Below, piece after piece: positions 13,600 through 25,841 of a stretch of DNA of 64,000 bases (its first letter is position 1; each line of letters starts with the position of its first letter). Source of the DNA: Paralvinella palmiformis (Eukaryota; Annelida; Polychaeta; Terebellida; Alvinellidae); contig JAODUP010000433.1 of assembly GCA_025642065.1 (NCBI GenBank), forward strand, positions 248,001 to 312,000, given 5' to 3'. The notes beneath the pieces are model-generated. The model made no database searches. It saw only the letters and a list, made by a program, of their open reading frames with translations, and was not told the origin of the DNA. The position numbers and the translations under genes are program-made.

Positions 13600-13700
13600 T
13601 CTTCGCCACGTGGCGTATAGGCGAATTTTAGTAAATTTCATTTCAGGGAACGTCATATTACGTCAGACGTAACGTCACTCAGCTACGTCATAATAAAAAG
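13600..13700. promoter_or_regulatory. CRE half-site cluster next to a 12-bp E-box palindrome
   Basis: A perfect palindrome CGCCACGTGGCG lies at 13604-13615. Four copies of ACGTCA (CREB/ATF half-site) follow at 13650-13655, 13660-13665, 13672-13677 and 13685-13690. The density is unusual for AT-rich DNA. It sits between two LINE pieces and no gene start was seen beside it, so a promoter role, possibly of an old element, is only a guess. Confidence 0.3.
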
Positions 13701-13974
13701 TGAAATAAATAAATTAACAATAAAAGGTCAAAGCAATTTAATATACAAAAATAAAAAATAAACTAAATTTAAAAAAATGTATATACAAAAAAAATGTATA
13801 CACCGAAAGGCATTTTAAGGCATATTAAAGCATTTTAATGCATTACATCCGGTTTACGTCAAGAATCCGGTTACGTTACGGCTTTTGGAACCAATTAATG
13901 ACGCAAATACCTGGATACCTGGACATCATAGTGCGGAGTAAAAGGTTAGTATAGTGCCTGTCTCGACTACTTTT

Positions 13975-16720
13975 GTATTCTATATGCAGATATTCTTATT
14001 ATACAGTCTATACGGTGTCGTGTAAATCTCGACTTTCCAGTAATAATCGAGCCTAAACTTAAAAGAATTTAGGGTAATGATTGTGACAACGTGTTCTGGT
14101 AACAAGTTCCAGTCCTGAAGCACTCGCTGATTGAACGAATTTTTCCTGATTTCGAGTCGACAGTGCCACATGAATAACATCTCTGACTGGCTCATTGAGT
14201 TCTCTATTGAAGAACGCTTTTGGGTTGAATCTGTCTATCCAAGTTATGATCTTGTAGGGTTGTATCATGTTCATTTGCCGTTTTCTAAATAGGATCGAGT
14301 GATGGGAGCCTCAGGACAGCTAGCCGCTCTTCATAAGACAGATACTTTAAATGTGGGACTAAGTTTGTTGCTCGATGCTGAATGGTTTTTTTTCACTGCC
14401 ATTTTATTCATCTGGTAGCGTGGATGGCAAATGATGTTCCCATATTCCAGGTGAGGTCTGACAAGTGCTTTCTACAGCCTTGGTAGAGTGTCTTCATCTA
14501 GACATGAGAATGTCTTCTTGGTGAACCACAACACCCTACTGGCATTGTTAATAGCAAATGATACGTGCCGGTGGAATTTCAGCTCCTCGACAACATAGAC
14601 ACGACAGTGCTTTTCTAATTCTGCATGTGGTCTGCACCTCAGTATCTCCCATCTTATAAAGTAATGGTCTGATATTCCTCCCGATATGGAGAGCCTTGCA
14701 ATTGTCAGCGTAGAACTGCAGTTGACACTTCTCAGACCATTCAACGAATCTCTGAGGAGGATTTAAATATAAACCTTGGTGTCATCCGCTAATATATGTA
14801 TTGTACTGCGTATCATATTGGGTAGGTCATTGATAAAGATGACAAACAGTATGTGTCCGAGAATATTTCCTTAATTAATACCGCTGAGTACATCTACCTA
14901 TGCTGACAGACAGATATTCACCACTACACGCTGATTCGGTCAGTCAGGAAAGCTTGTATCCAGTGCAGAACTTTACCGTTGATTCCATATGCTGTTAACT
15001 GAGCATGGAGTCTGGTGCGGTACGGAATTGAACGCCTTACGGAAATCGAGGTACGCTGCACCGATTGGGTCAGCGGAGTCGAACATTTCAGTCCACAGTT
15101 CCAAGACTGTGAGTAGCTGGGTCATACATAACCGCACCGGGGGAAAGCTGTGTTGGTCATCGCAGAATAATTGATTATCCACCATATGATATACTAGATG
15201 GTGACGTATTCTTGATTCCATGATGTTTCCTATTATGGAGGTCAGACTTACTGGTCTGTAATTACCAGCACATGATCTACTGTCTTTCTTGTGTGTTGGG
15301 GTGATGTTTCCAATTTTCAAGGCGGTGGGAAGTTGCCTCTCACCGATTGATTTATGGAAGATGACACTTCGTTGACTTCGGGGTGTAGAAATGACATCAG
15401 CCGTCTCCTTCATGACTCTTGCGTGAATTTTGTCCGGTACAGGTGCTTTACGGGGTCCCGCTTGGTCAGTTTTTTCTTAACCAATTCTGCTGTTATATTT
15501 ACATCAGATAATGGGGGGTTCATGGTATTTGGCTTCTAGTGATGGCATATCTTCCACATTCTCACGGGTGAATACACTGGAAAAATAAGTGTTCGTGATA
15601 CCAGCCTTTACCAGATCACGTCAAGTTTATGTACTGTCGTTAGCCTTAATGTCACCTATCCTGGGTTTGTTTTTCAATTTGGATTTGTATTATCTCCAAA
15701 AAACTGTATGTTGATTTATATTGTTTCCAGGCTTTGCGCTTCTTCTTATGCATAGCTAGGGATTTCCAGTTTATCTATAGTTTCTTCCTTCTGTCCTTTG
15801 ATGGTTTGGACGTTGGTATAAGCTGACGAACTGCGTCTTCAAATACATGGTTATAAAATATGACCAAGATTCCTTTACATTCATTTGATTTAGCAGAGAC
15901 CAGTTCTGTGCTACTAGGTGGTTGGCTATCTACTTGTAATTGCCTTTGTGGTAACGTAGTCTTGTTTTTTTGTCCATTTCAGTTTGTGTATACACATGGA
16001 GATCCATCAGTAGGCACAAATGGTCACTGATACCTAGTCCAGGTTAGTTTTCTATGTCCTGTACCATCTGATCATCACTTGTCAGGATGAAGCCCACCAA
16101 GTGTTCTTTCTGACCATGTCGGATATCTGTTAAAATAGGTATCCCTCTCTGCATATGTCCAGAAACCTCTGGCTGTGGTGGTCTGCTTGTTTGGAAGTGG
16201 TCCATGTGGTCCAGTCAATATTGAAGACCCAATTGAAGTCCCCTCCGATTAAAATATGCGAGTAGCAAGATTAATATTGGGTCATCTGGAGAAGATCATA
16301 TAGTTTTGCATTATTTGCCAGTGAGCTTGAGGGACTCCTATAAATGAATCCCAGAAACAGCTGAGTGTCACGTTTAGCCATAAACCTCCACTGTAATTTC
16401 AATTTTGACCTCCGTGATCAATGGATCAATCGTGCTGCAGATGTAGGTGGCTACTCCTCTGTGATCTTCTCCTTCTAAGTTGGTGTAGACCTGATATCCT
16501 TCCATGCTGAAACTGTTCACACGCATAGGGTACACCGAGTATTTTGGTTTATCTCTGTAAACATAATGATGTTCAAACAGTATTCTTATCTGAGGAGTTG
16601 TAGTTCATACATTTTGTTTGTTACTGTATCAGCATTAGTGAATAACATCATCAATGAGTCTCTAGTAAACTTAACTGGGTTAATGTTCACAACATCAGTT
16701 TCATTCTCTCGTGTGCGCTG
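13975..16720 (-). mobile_element. CR1-like LINE, ORF2 (endonuclease plus reverse transcriptase), degenerate
   Basis: Read on the minus strand from about 16690: an AP-endonuclease start resembling FTNADTVTNKMYELQLL, then MEGYQVYTNLEGEDHRGVA. The RT follows with NYRPVSLTSIIGNIMESRIR, motif A YLDFRKAFNSVPHQ (about 15030-15060) and a catalytic LADDTKVY box near 14780-14800. It ends with RRxIRKNSFNQRVLQDWNLLP and HVVTIITLNSFKFRLDYYW near 14000-14100. Several stops and frameshifts interrupt it, so it is dead. ORF1 of the same element appears to lie at 17600-18440, with a SINE inserted between. Confidence 0.88.
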
Positions 16721-16944
16721 ATGTCAATATATTGTCAAATCAAATAAATTAACTATCATTCAAGACTAAGTTGTGAATATGTACAGCAATGTTTAATAAA
16801 TTAAAGACTAATACCTATAATGCCTATACAAATATATACAAAATCCATGAGACGGAACCATATAACTCACACCACATACAGTTTAAGATATAATACAAAG
16901 TGAATGATACCTACTCTAGAAGTAGGTGCTCAATGCCGGTAGAT

Positions 16945-17337
16945 CTAATTATATACTATGGTTTGGTTTTGTTGTTCGAGGAGAATCCCCAGGCTGTCGC
17001 TTAATCAGCACAGCCTCTTGTTGGAGTGGTTGAGAAACCTCCTCCCCCACCACTCACAGGGGAGCAGTACGGAAAGATGGAGCCGAAATACCCTGAGGGT
17101 GGTCACTGCCAGAGTGTTTTACGTCCTCAGGGGGGTTTTAACATCCCCCTTTATTTTAAATAATTCAGTGGAGACGGCAGCGCCATTTAACGTGGTCAGC
17201 CACCCACGATGTAGTGAGCCGAGAAATTAATCCCTGGAAAAGTTTCGACCTCTTACGGGGTTCGAACCTGTGACCGTTGGCACCAAGTGCCGGGTGCTTA
17301 ACCGCTAGGCCACCGGAGCTCACTAATTATATACTAT
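16945..17337. repeat. 15-bp target-site duplication flanking the SINE
   Basis: CTAATTATATACTAT occurs exactly at 16945-16959 and again at 17323-17337, immediately outside the SINE. A perfect 15-bp direct repeat in this position is the hallmark of target-primed LINE-mediated insertion and indicates a fairly young event. Confidence 0.9.
16960..17322 (-). mobile_element. tRNA-derived SINE with LINE-matching tail, inserted in the CR1-like LINE
   Basis: Length 363 bp. On the minus strand it opens with a tRNA-like head: GGTGGCCTAGCGGTTAAG (A box) and CAGGTTCGAACCCC (B box), then a tRNA-unrelated body. The 3' end (plus strand 16968-17030) shares ATCCCCAGGCTGTCGCTT and GCACAGCCTCT with the 3' tail of the I-like LINE at 63001-63060. 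Such tail sharing is how many SINEs recruit LINE reverse transcriptase. The perfect target duplication on both sides fixes its borders. Confidence 0.9.
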
Positions 17338-17599
17338 ATGACCAGAACGCGCTTTATAGACAAGGTATGTTCTGGTCAACGCTGCGGCTCCGAAATAATA
17401 TTAACCGGAAAGCAAAGGACGTGCATGATTGGCTGAGAGCTGGATCCTGATACCAGATAGTATCGCGGAGCATTTGGCCTAGAGATTAAGGCAGGAAAAT
17501 GTCCTCCTCATTGATAGGATACTGCAAGGACCTCGTACTGAGACCCTCCTCGCATTGGCGTCAAACCGATCCGACCAGCTCAAACCCAAGACATGCACA

Positions 17600-18440
17600 T
17601 CGCAAGTGAAACACACCCAGCAAATAAGACGCAAAGCCCCACACACATGTATGAGTACACCATATGGGTCTTTTCTAGATTACGAGGGGGTTGTTCAGTT
17701 AATATACAATTTCCGCGACGACTGCTCATCTAGCGAACGTCCGTTTGTGGGATGACTTTCACAGGGCTCGCTGGACCATATGATAAAATTACTGTATTCC
17801 GTTACCGTACCCCTGACTGTTGTTCTCTGTAATTTGTTGGTTTGATTTCTTCTGATCACCTAATCAACTTCCCCTTCCTCTCGTCTCCTTTTTCAACTTC
17901 TCGTTGATCAGATCGAATATTTTATAACGATCATCCTGGTTGCGCCTTGCAGAATCTGGGCTAGCTAGTGCTTTCCGGGATGTTGTGTATGATCAAATTA
18001 CTCCTTCTGCGCTCTTGATCAGTAAACTCATCCAAGATCTGAACTGTCTCTCTTTGGTGTAGTTTAGTTACGGCTTGGTGGGTTATGTGTGTGGGCTGGA
18101 AGAATTATTGTTCATGTTTTGACTATGTTAATTGTTGAACTACTTGGGCATATAATTTAACCACTTCATCTTGTTTTGTAAGCGTACCATCGATTTTTGT
18201 TTCAAGTACCAACATTCTGGTTTCTACATCAAGTACTTGGTCTGTTTTGATGGCGCCTAATTTAGCCCGTAAACGGCATTTCAAGGACACAATTACCCCA
18301 CATGTTTAATTGGCAGTACCCGTGCAAGGAGTTTCACTTTTGCAAAATGGACTGAACTTTGGGGGATCATAGACTATGTTGGCACAATCAAGGCAAGACC
18401 AGTGACAACTAGCATGCCTCACACTCAAAAGCAACCGATA
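17600..18440 (-). mobile_element. CR1-like LINE ORF1 remnant
   Basis: The minus strand reads through cysteine/histidine-rich sequence (HASCHWSCLDCANIV), which resembles a PHD-type finger, near 18370-18440. Next come a coiled-coil-like segment (VETRMLVLETKIDGTLTKQD) near 18190-18240 and the nucleic-acid-binding motif ERRRSNLIIHNIPESTS near 17980-18030, then DDRYKIFDLINEKLKK. This order is typical of CR1-group ORF1. Frameshifts and stops are present. It is probably the 5' half of the element whose ORF2 is at 13975-16720. Confidence 0.72.
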
Positions 18441-18954
18441 GTGGTTATAGCATACATCTTAAGTTTCAGAAATGCCAAAACAGTATATTTATCGGGTTTT
18501 TATACGTAAATAGGAATATTATAATAATTACTATGGTATCAGAATAAGAAAAAACACCCCTTAGACCATAATAATTAAGTTTTTTTTATTATCAACCAAT
18601 ACCTGCCACCAAGTGAAGTACAAAATATCCATGTTCCATGTAAAACATACAAATTATTGCACTTTATAAAAACTAGCAAATAATATTATTATTAAAAAAA
18701 ACACATATTAAACACACTTGTAAAGACAGACTGTGTTATCTTTACATATTCAGTGTATGTGAAAGTCGTCCACCCTGTCGCCCAAAACATGATAATGCCC
18801 AACAAACATTTTTACCAGCCGACACGTTTGTCCGATTACGTTCGCGCAGAATTATTGTTAGCCGCTATACTCATACTCACATACTCATCCGCTTCTGATT
18901 TTAGTTAGGCTACATAACCTGTATCAGGTCGAGGCCTTTCTAAATTTGACTTGT

Positions 18955-19760
18955 TTAAATTATACGCATCATGTACAGAGTGTTGGCTATATCTATACTG
19001 CCGCCAATGACTATCCAGTCTGTTTTAAAGGCATCTAGTGAGGGTGCATATATATTAGTGATATTTTTCATTGATCTTTCTTTCTTTAGCTTGAAACTGT
19101 GATCCCTAGTGAATGATTTATCTGGCTTGATGTACTCAGCATCTACTACATATATCCCAGACATGTATTTATATGTCTCTATCATGTCACCTCTTGCTCG
19201 TTCTCTGAAATAAAAAGTTCTCTATCCATTTCCGTATTTTACATGATATGCGAGATCCTTTGATTTTAATCAGGGGTCGCTGTTGCGGAACAGAGTCAAA
19301 TGCTTTTGCAAAATCAAGATACACAGCATTCATATTATTTCCCATGTCCAGTGTTTCTGTCCATTTGTCCAGGAGTGCCAACATTGGGTGACACAGGAGC
19401 GACGTTTGATGAAACCATGTTGGCATTTTGTGAGGAGTTGGTTTTCAATCATATGATGCATGATACGGTCCCTGATTATTGACTCTAGAGTTTTACAGAT
19501 GACTGATGTTAAGCTTACTGATCTGTAGTTTTTGGCCTGGTGTATGTTACCTTTCTTGAATCAGAAAATGGGGGACACCCGCCTCATCTTCCAGCCAACT
19601 GGTATTTTCCCCCAGGTCAAGAGACTGGTTGCTATTAGTTTGGGGCCATTCTGCGTAATGTGTTACGTTGAGGAAAATATTTAGAAAATTTGTGAACGTT
19701 TCAACGAAGCACACGAAACTACGACGTTTAATCACAAACAAAAGGTGTAATCTACCGTCC
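18955..19760 (-). mobile_element. CR1-like LINE fragment with internal deletion
   Basis: The minus strand gives AVYLDFAKAFDSVPQQRPL and ISCKIRKWIENFLFQR (RT motif A region) at 19190-19390. Within a few bases it jumps to the post-RT segment ARGDMIETYKYMSGIYVVDAEY at 18955-19200. The FADD-box half of the RT is missing, so a deletion joined the two parts. A preceding RT portion lies at 19430-19620 in broken frames. Confidence 0.82.
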
Positions 19761-20126
19761 CCCCCACATCGCCATCGTTGACAAGAAATATGAAATCAAT
19801 CAAATGCTAAATTACGTCACAATGTTTTCATAACTACAGTTAATTGTGTGTCCCGGATCAGCAAGCTCGACAAACATTTTGCCGATGTAGTAGTACCTGG
19901 TGTAGGACCTGGTGTAGGATCTGGTGGCTGACAAATAATGTGTGAGGCCGACAAACAAATATGGGTGAAGGACCTGTTATTGCTGGTGTTTATCATAGTT
20001 AAGTAGGGATTGTGTTTACATTATTACATCTATCATAACAGATTACAATGAGGAGCTCATTATCATGTGTTGCAAGTTTTCATTACTATATAATTTTGTT
20101 AGATAGTCTGGGTATTTTACGTATTA

Positions 20127-20141
20127 CTCTCTCTCTCTCTC

Positions 20142-20173
<32 letters not shown>
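20127..20173. repeat. (CT)n-(TA)n compound microsatellite
   Basis: A CT run at 20127-20143 is followed by a TA run at about 20147-20173. Confidence 0.9.
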
Positions 20174-20589
20174 TAGGGGTCTATACATAGTACACCGAAA
20201 AAACTAATAAAACAGAGCTTTTTCTTTCACAACACAATTTTAAATGCTATATGTCAAAGGGTATTGGAAAATGGATTTGAATTAAATATAATGAGTAGGC
20301 ATGTAATTATAATTATTATGTAAGAAACAAATTGCAAAGGATAAATCAAAGCTATTCAATTCAAATTATTTATTTCAACATTAAAATACTCCATTTTATA
20401 TAGCTTAACATAAATATAATGCAAGCATCCAATGAACAACTTAAAACTCTATTTAAACGCATAATATTATATTATCATTATCTCTGAGGAATTTAGTTGT
20501 GAGTCCAAAATCTGATCGATTATATTTAATTAGTCTTTGGTGTACTACCTGAATTAATCTGGAATTACCAGCTTATTTGTTTGTTTTGA

Positions 20590-20800
20590 CCAGGCCCTCT
20601 GTTTTGACGTAGCCTGCGCAAACCCTTTTCGTCCAATCAGGCGCCTTCTCTTAATGCAATCACTGAACGCGTAAAGTCGGCGAGGTGTCAGATCCTATTA
20701 TGGAGATTACTTTCTGAATATACTCGATATTCCAGTTGTCGAAATGTTGTGACGTTTATTGTCTTCGGAATCAGTCTACAACGCAAACAGGCAAACGGTG
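20590..20800 (+). promoter_or_regulatory. Candidate promoter and untranslated first exon of the CARD-APPBP2-like gene
   Basis: A local GC and CpG rise stands out from AT-rich flanks. It holds a CCAAT box (20633-20637) and two TGACGT motifs (20605-20610 and 20750-20755). A donor-like G|GTGAAG lies at 20797-20803, and an acceptor-like gttag at 21332-21336 precedes the start codon at 21344, so a non-coding first exon ending near 20797 is plausible. Inference only. Confidence 0.35.
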
Positions 20801-21343
20801 AAGATATAATGATCTTTGATGAATAACTCGATTGGTGGTATTGTTTACGTGGTTGCTAAGGACGGAATTTTTAAATACTTATGTGTCTTATAGTTATACT
20901 ATAAGTTATAGTTATACTTACTTTATTGGTCATTTTATTGGTTGGTATAATTTTGATTTTCAGGTATTAATAAATAAGTAATATCTTTATTGCCAACACA
21001 TACAGTACCTAAGTACGGTTTAACGGTAATTTGCATATTATTGTATTAATATTTAAATGGCTGTTGGTGGTTCAATCAGACTAAGTCTAAGACTAAAGAA
21101 GTGTACTGAAACTCAGTTTGGTTGAACTGTTGTCACATATCAGTTATGTATGGTTCACGAATAAATTTTGTGGTTATTTTTATTCACATTCGCTTGTTTA
21201 AATTTAATATTTGTTTTTATTAGATAGCATGTGTCAAATTGAATTGACCATTTAAAAAATAACATTAATCCATTAAAATCAACATATTGGAGTAATCTTT
21301 CTAATAAATGTAAATTTTGGTATACTTGACTGTTAGGCTTCAT

Positions 21344-24300
21344 ATGATGCAGTCCAACCATAAAGTTATGTCAAGACTAGAAGCTGAAAGGCTTCAAAAG
21401 CTGAGAGTCAATCGGGTGGCCATTATTCAAGCACTGAGAGTGGAGCACGTCATTCCAAACCTAATCAGTAAACACGTGCTGACAGTAGAGGACAAGAGGA
21501 AAATATTATCATCAAAAAGCACTCAGGACAAAGTCAGAAGACTACTGGATATCTTGCCAGTTAAAGGCCGCCTTGTTGATTGGTTTGGATCATTCAGGGA
21601 TGCACTGAAGTGTCCTGACACAAGAAGTACGGATGTGAGAAAACGTTATGCAATCCTTGTGGAATTTTTAGACAACACAATTCTGCCCTATCACCCACAA
21701 CCTGCACCAAGTCCAATCGATTCAAGTGTTGAAAGTTTGAAGCTGCCCAAGTATGATCCCCTCCCTGGCATTGCCGACTCTGTGTCATCATTCCGGAATG
21801 GGGCTAACGGCAGCATGTCAAGAGTGACCTTCGACATGAAGATGGACCAGGAAAAGGTTCTGCTTCCATCGGAACAAGAGAAAGGTGAGATGGATCAAGA
21901 AAATGCTGAACATCAGAACAAAGAGGAGAAAAGGAGGAAGAGAACGTTACTTAAGGGTTTCTTCCACAAGTGGGTGCCAACTCCAGAGTCATTTACCACT
22001 CTTTTAAAAGAGCCAGTGGAACATTTTAATAAGCTGAAAGAATCATCTGACGCGGATGATCAAGAGCAACTTAAGCAAGAAAAGGAAGCCCTGAGGAGGA
22101 TCTTGAACATGGAAGTTATTTTTGCACTGGATAGACAACACCAGCTTCCTGCAGGATTTGAGATATGCATGAGCAGTGCTTCTGAAGAGCTTTTGGCGGA
22201 TACCAGTCTGTATCATTTCTATTTCAAGTACTTTGAACAACTTAAATTGAACCACTTCATTGATATGCCTAAACACTTGGCTGCATCCTTCATCAATCTG
22301 CTCGATATCCTTGAAGATGCAAAGGATGAAGAAATACGGAACAATGTCATTCATCTTGGTTTGAGATTATTTGATTTGCTAAACCAATACAGTATGTATG
22401 ACAGAGCAGAAAATGTCATGATGGCTTTAGTAATCTATCTGGTAACTACGGCAGATGTTGGGGCATGGATGGCTACATATGAGGCATTTGTCAAACTGAT
22501 GTCCATCCGGAACATGAACATCAACTTCTCTGATGCCGATGCCGTTTACAGTGCAGCTCAACAAGTAGTGTATAAAATTAACCTGATGTCATTCGGGCAG
22601 GAGCTGCTAAGTACATGTAGACTTAACATAGAACTTAGTGTTCTACTCAGAGAACAAGGTACCATTGGACCATCTTATTCTTGGGCACAGGATGTACTGA
22701 GGGTAATGCTTCTTTTCTTTAAATTGTTACCAAGATTAATTATACGTTGTAATTTGTAGCTACATTTTATTACACCAGCTCTGGAATTGACTAAAAATAA
22801 CTAATTATGTTTTGCAGATGGTAGATTCTAAACACCATCAAGATGTCATAGATGCACTGTGTAATGCTTCACTGTCCTACAGTAATAAATTACTGATAAA
22901 GAAAGCTGAGGAGTTGTCTGTGCAGGCTATTAGATATACCAAGTAAGCCATCATATTTTTATGTTCTTTGTAATAATACAAAATTGTGACAGATGCTCAT
23001 TGAATGCTTAGCAGATTATTAACTATTACTGAAGGCTTTATTTATTTTACTTTGTATTGCATTGATAGCTATAGATATTTATGTTGAAATGATGGGGCAG
23101 TTCTGCAGTGCACTTAGCTGTGCACTGCATTGCAGACTTCCAGGTAATGTGATTGAATTCCATTGTCATCTCTGGGATGTTTTTTTTTAATGAATGGGTT
23201 TAGTTTGATTATCTCGTATCCCTACAGAAGAGTCCCCCAGTGAGACCAATACTAGATCTAAATAAAACAGTTGCTCGCTATGTTGAAATGATTAAACAAT
23301 CTGTTTTGAAAGTAGAATTTTAAAAATCTTGTTGACAGAAAGTTCTTTGGCACAAGACATCCCTCCTACATTCAAGCATTACTCAACTATTGCCAGTATT
23401 CTAATGAGTATAGGCAAGATGACATGGGCATTGAGGTTGCTAGGGTATGTAGATATTTTTTTATAGTTAAATTACAAATACAATATTAGTACCATTGTAA
23501 ATGGCTGCATCTTGAGAATGATGTGAATTGATCTTGCCACAAGGCAACAGGCATGAATTTATTTGATCATATTAATACATTTATTCAGAAGCTAATTGTT
23601 TCCAGGTATTTCATATTTAGCTATAATGTGACATTCAACAACACAGAGTATTAATCAACTGTTTTCAAGTGTCATTTCATTTTCCCAGAAAGCTTTAGAG
23701 ATCTGCACAAAGATCTACGGTGACGTTCCAAACATGCAGATGGCCCTGTGTCTGCAGGCTCTAGCCCGAGCATTAGTGGTTAATTACCAATTCACTGATG
23801 ATGAATATTACAACCATGCTATGGAAGCTTGGAGGATGGCGATCAGTGTACTCAGTGGTACACATCCGAAACTGGCACTGTTCCGGTTCACTTTAGGTAT
23901 GTCACGGTTGGTGTTTATTTTGAAGTTTTATCTAAACCACTTCTTTATTTACTAAACTGAGGGCATGCTGATTGGGTATTTGTCATTGCAAACATCTGTC
24001 TTGCGGATTCAAATTTGACACTTCCTGTGTTTGTGGAATGTATCCATAGGGAGTGATTCCTGGGCCAATTCCAGGTGTTTCAAGTGTCGAGGCTAAACAA
24101 GCCACTCACTCCCAATTTACCTTTTTGTTGATTAGACACGACTGATACTTATTCCGTGTATGAATTTATTCTTCATCATTGCAAAAGTTGAAAGCCAAAC
24201 GGTGAGAAACCCTAACGTGGACACAATTGTAATTTTGCTATGTTTTACTATATTTCTAACTGGTTATTATGTAGCGCTCAACCGTTGACTGATGTTACAA

Positions 24301-25841
24301 TGATGTTGACATCTAAATATCTATTTACCAATCATAAGTACATTCTTTATTGGACACATGTCACCAGTTCTACACTTCTCTGACTTGTAGCAGAACCGAA
24401 AACATCATTGGTTTAAAATATATGAGGGCAAAAACTGTTCTCCAGCGCATTTAAGTGCAGGATGAAAGATTATTACAAACATATGCACTCAATCACTGCT
24501 ATATTACACATATGGAATAAAGGTGTGACTTTGAATGAAAAGTTAGAGAAACAGGATACATTTATGTGTATCTCTGTATTGGCTATCAATATGCATTGGA
24601 TACTTTAATGGCTACTACATTTCAGATAATAATTGTTCATAAACTACCCTTAATAAACATTTTAACAAAAGAAAGTTGTGCGATGTTTTATCAATCTAAA
24701 TTACAGCTAGCACATTACTGTTAATGTGAATCCTTTTGTTTGAAGCCCAGTGTTTGCTGTGGAAGTCCACTCACAGTGAATCAGACAAGCAGCAAGGAAT
24801 TCTTATTTGGGCAGACACCGAATGTTCAGGAGCACTGGCCAGGTTCAGGGCTTACTGGGGAGAGTTCAGTCTTAAAGTAGGACATGCCAACTCTTTACTT
24901 GGTCAGATCTACACGAAAATGGATAGATTTCAGGATGCGGAAAGGATATTGGAAGATAATGTAAAGCTACACGAGCTTTCACTACCACAACATAGCCACT
25001 TCACATATCTGGCAAGAGCTAGTCTTGGTACATTCTATCAGTCAATAGATAAACCACTGGAGGCATTGGAACTGCTAAAAAATGTTGTTGATAATATCGG
25101 TAGGTAATCGCTGTAGTTATTATTCTTTCAATATTCCTTTTTTTTTTGGGTGAATACACTGATATTAGAAATGCATCGTCTCTTGAAAATTTTAAATCTG
25201 TTCTATAAACACACCTGTTCAAGGTTGCCTTCACCGATAGATAATTATTTACTTTTAAATCACTTACAGGATTTTTTACAGAAATATTATTCTGGGTATT
25301 ATTGTATTACATATTATTTGTATGGCGCCTTTGAATGGCTCCTGCTAGTAAGGGCACTTTATTAAATATACATTATTATTATTATAATGATATTTGGTAC
25401 AGGCATAATTTCAGTACAAAATGGTAATGAAAGATTCAAATTATTTGTTTAACATAAATGGAAAAAGTATTTTTTTAACATGAACCTCGGTAGACTTTTT
25501 AAGTATTGTTGTTTTATCAAATTTTATCCTCATTAACAGACTGTGGAGGTGTCTACTTGAGGTGGGTTCATGTGTGCTACGACACAATCATTGACTTGCT
25601 GAATGCTGTAAATCGTGACAAAGAGGCAGAAGCATATCAGACGAGCCTGATTGACTGGATGAAGAAGAATCCGAAGCCGAGTCATCAGCTAACATGGGAA
25701 CACTTGCACAGTGATCCAGAACCATACGAAATATTCCTTGATCAATTTGATTCAACAGCATCCAAATTTAAGGCTGCCAAGGAATTAATAAATTTGAAAA
25801 AAACTAGTTCCGATGACAAAGAAACAGAAAACAAAGAATGA
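21344..25841 (+). CDS. CARD-domain protein with APPBP2-like TPR body
   Basis: Six exons: 21344-22702, 22818-22942, 23339-23444, 23689-23896, 24746-25099 and 25540-25841 (stop TGA), joining in frame to 817 residues. Residues about 10-88 look like a CARD: RVNRVAIIQALRVEHVIPNL, TVEDKRKILSSKSTQDKVRR, then LLDILPVKGRLVDWFGSF. A proline-rich and then highly charged linker (about 110-205) follows. From about 230 to 800 the sequence aligns with amyloid protein-binding protein 2 (APPBP2), including NVIHLGLRLFDLLNQYSMYD, a KKFFGTRHPSY block and two TPR repeats at about 645-718. Human APPBP2 is a CRL2 ubiquitin-ligase substrate receptor; CARDs mediate homotypic assembly in immune and death signalling. 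I could not see a clear Elongin-binding box. The first ATG after an in-frame acceptor was taken as start; the next is Met9. Function here is inferred. The second gene of this convergent pair, FAM32A, ends 700 bp away. Confidence 0.9.
23095..23260 (+). repeat. SINE family B fragment in an intron of the CARD gene
   Basis: CACTGCATTGCAGACTTCCAGG and a following TTATCTCGTATCCCTAC segment recur, slightly changed, at 56430-56600. The head resembles the tRNA-like start at 47475. Degenerate. Confidence 0.45.
25310..25390 (+). repeat. SINE 3'-tail fragment in an intron
   Basis: The string GGCGCCTTTGAATGGCTCC, then AAGGGCACTTTATTAAATA, ending in a TTATTATTATTAT run resembles the widespread animal SINE tail in which a GCGCTATATAAAT-like box precedes an ATT repeat. 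Only the tail is recognisable. Confidence 0.45.

Noticed and set aside
17220..17322. tRNA gene on the minus strand
   Set aside because: A and B boxes are good, but the sequence continues into a SINE body and lies between target duplications, so it is a SINE head, not a functional tRNA gene.
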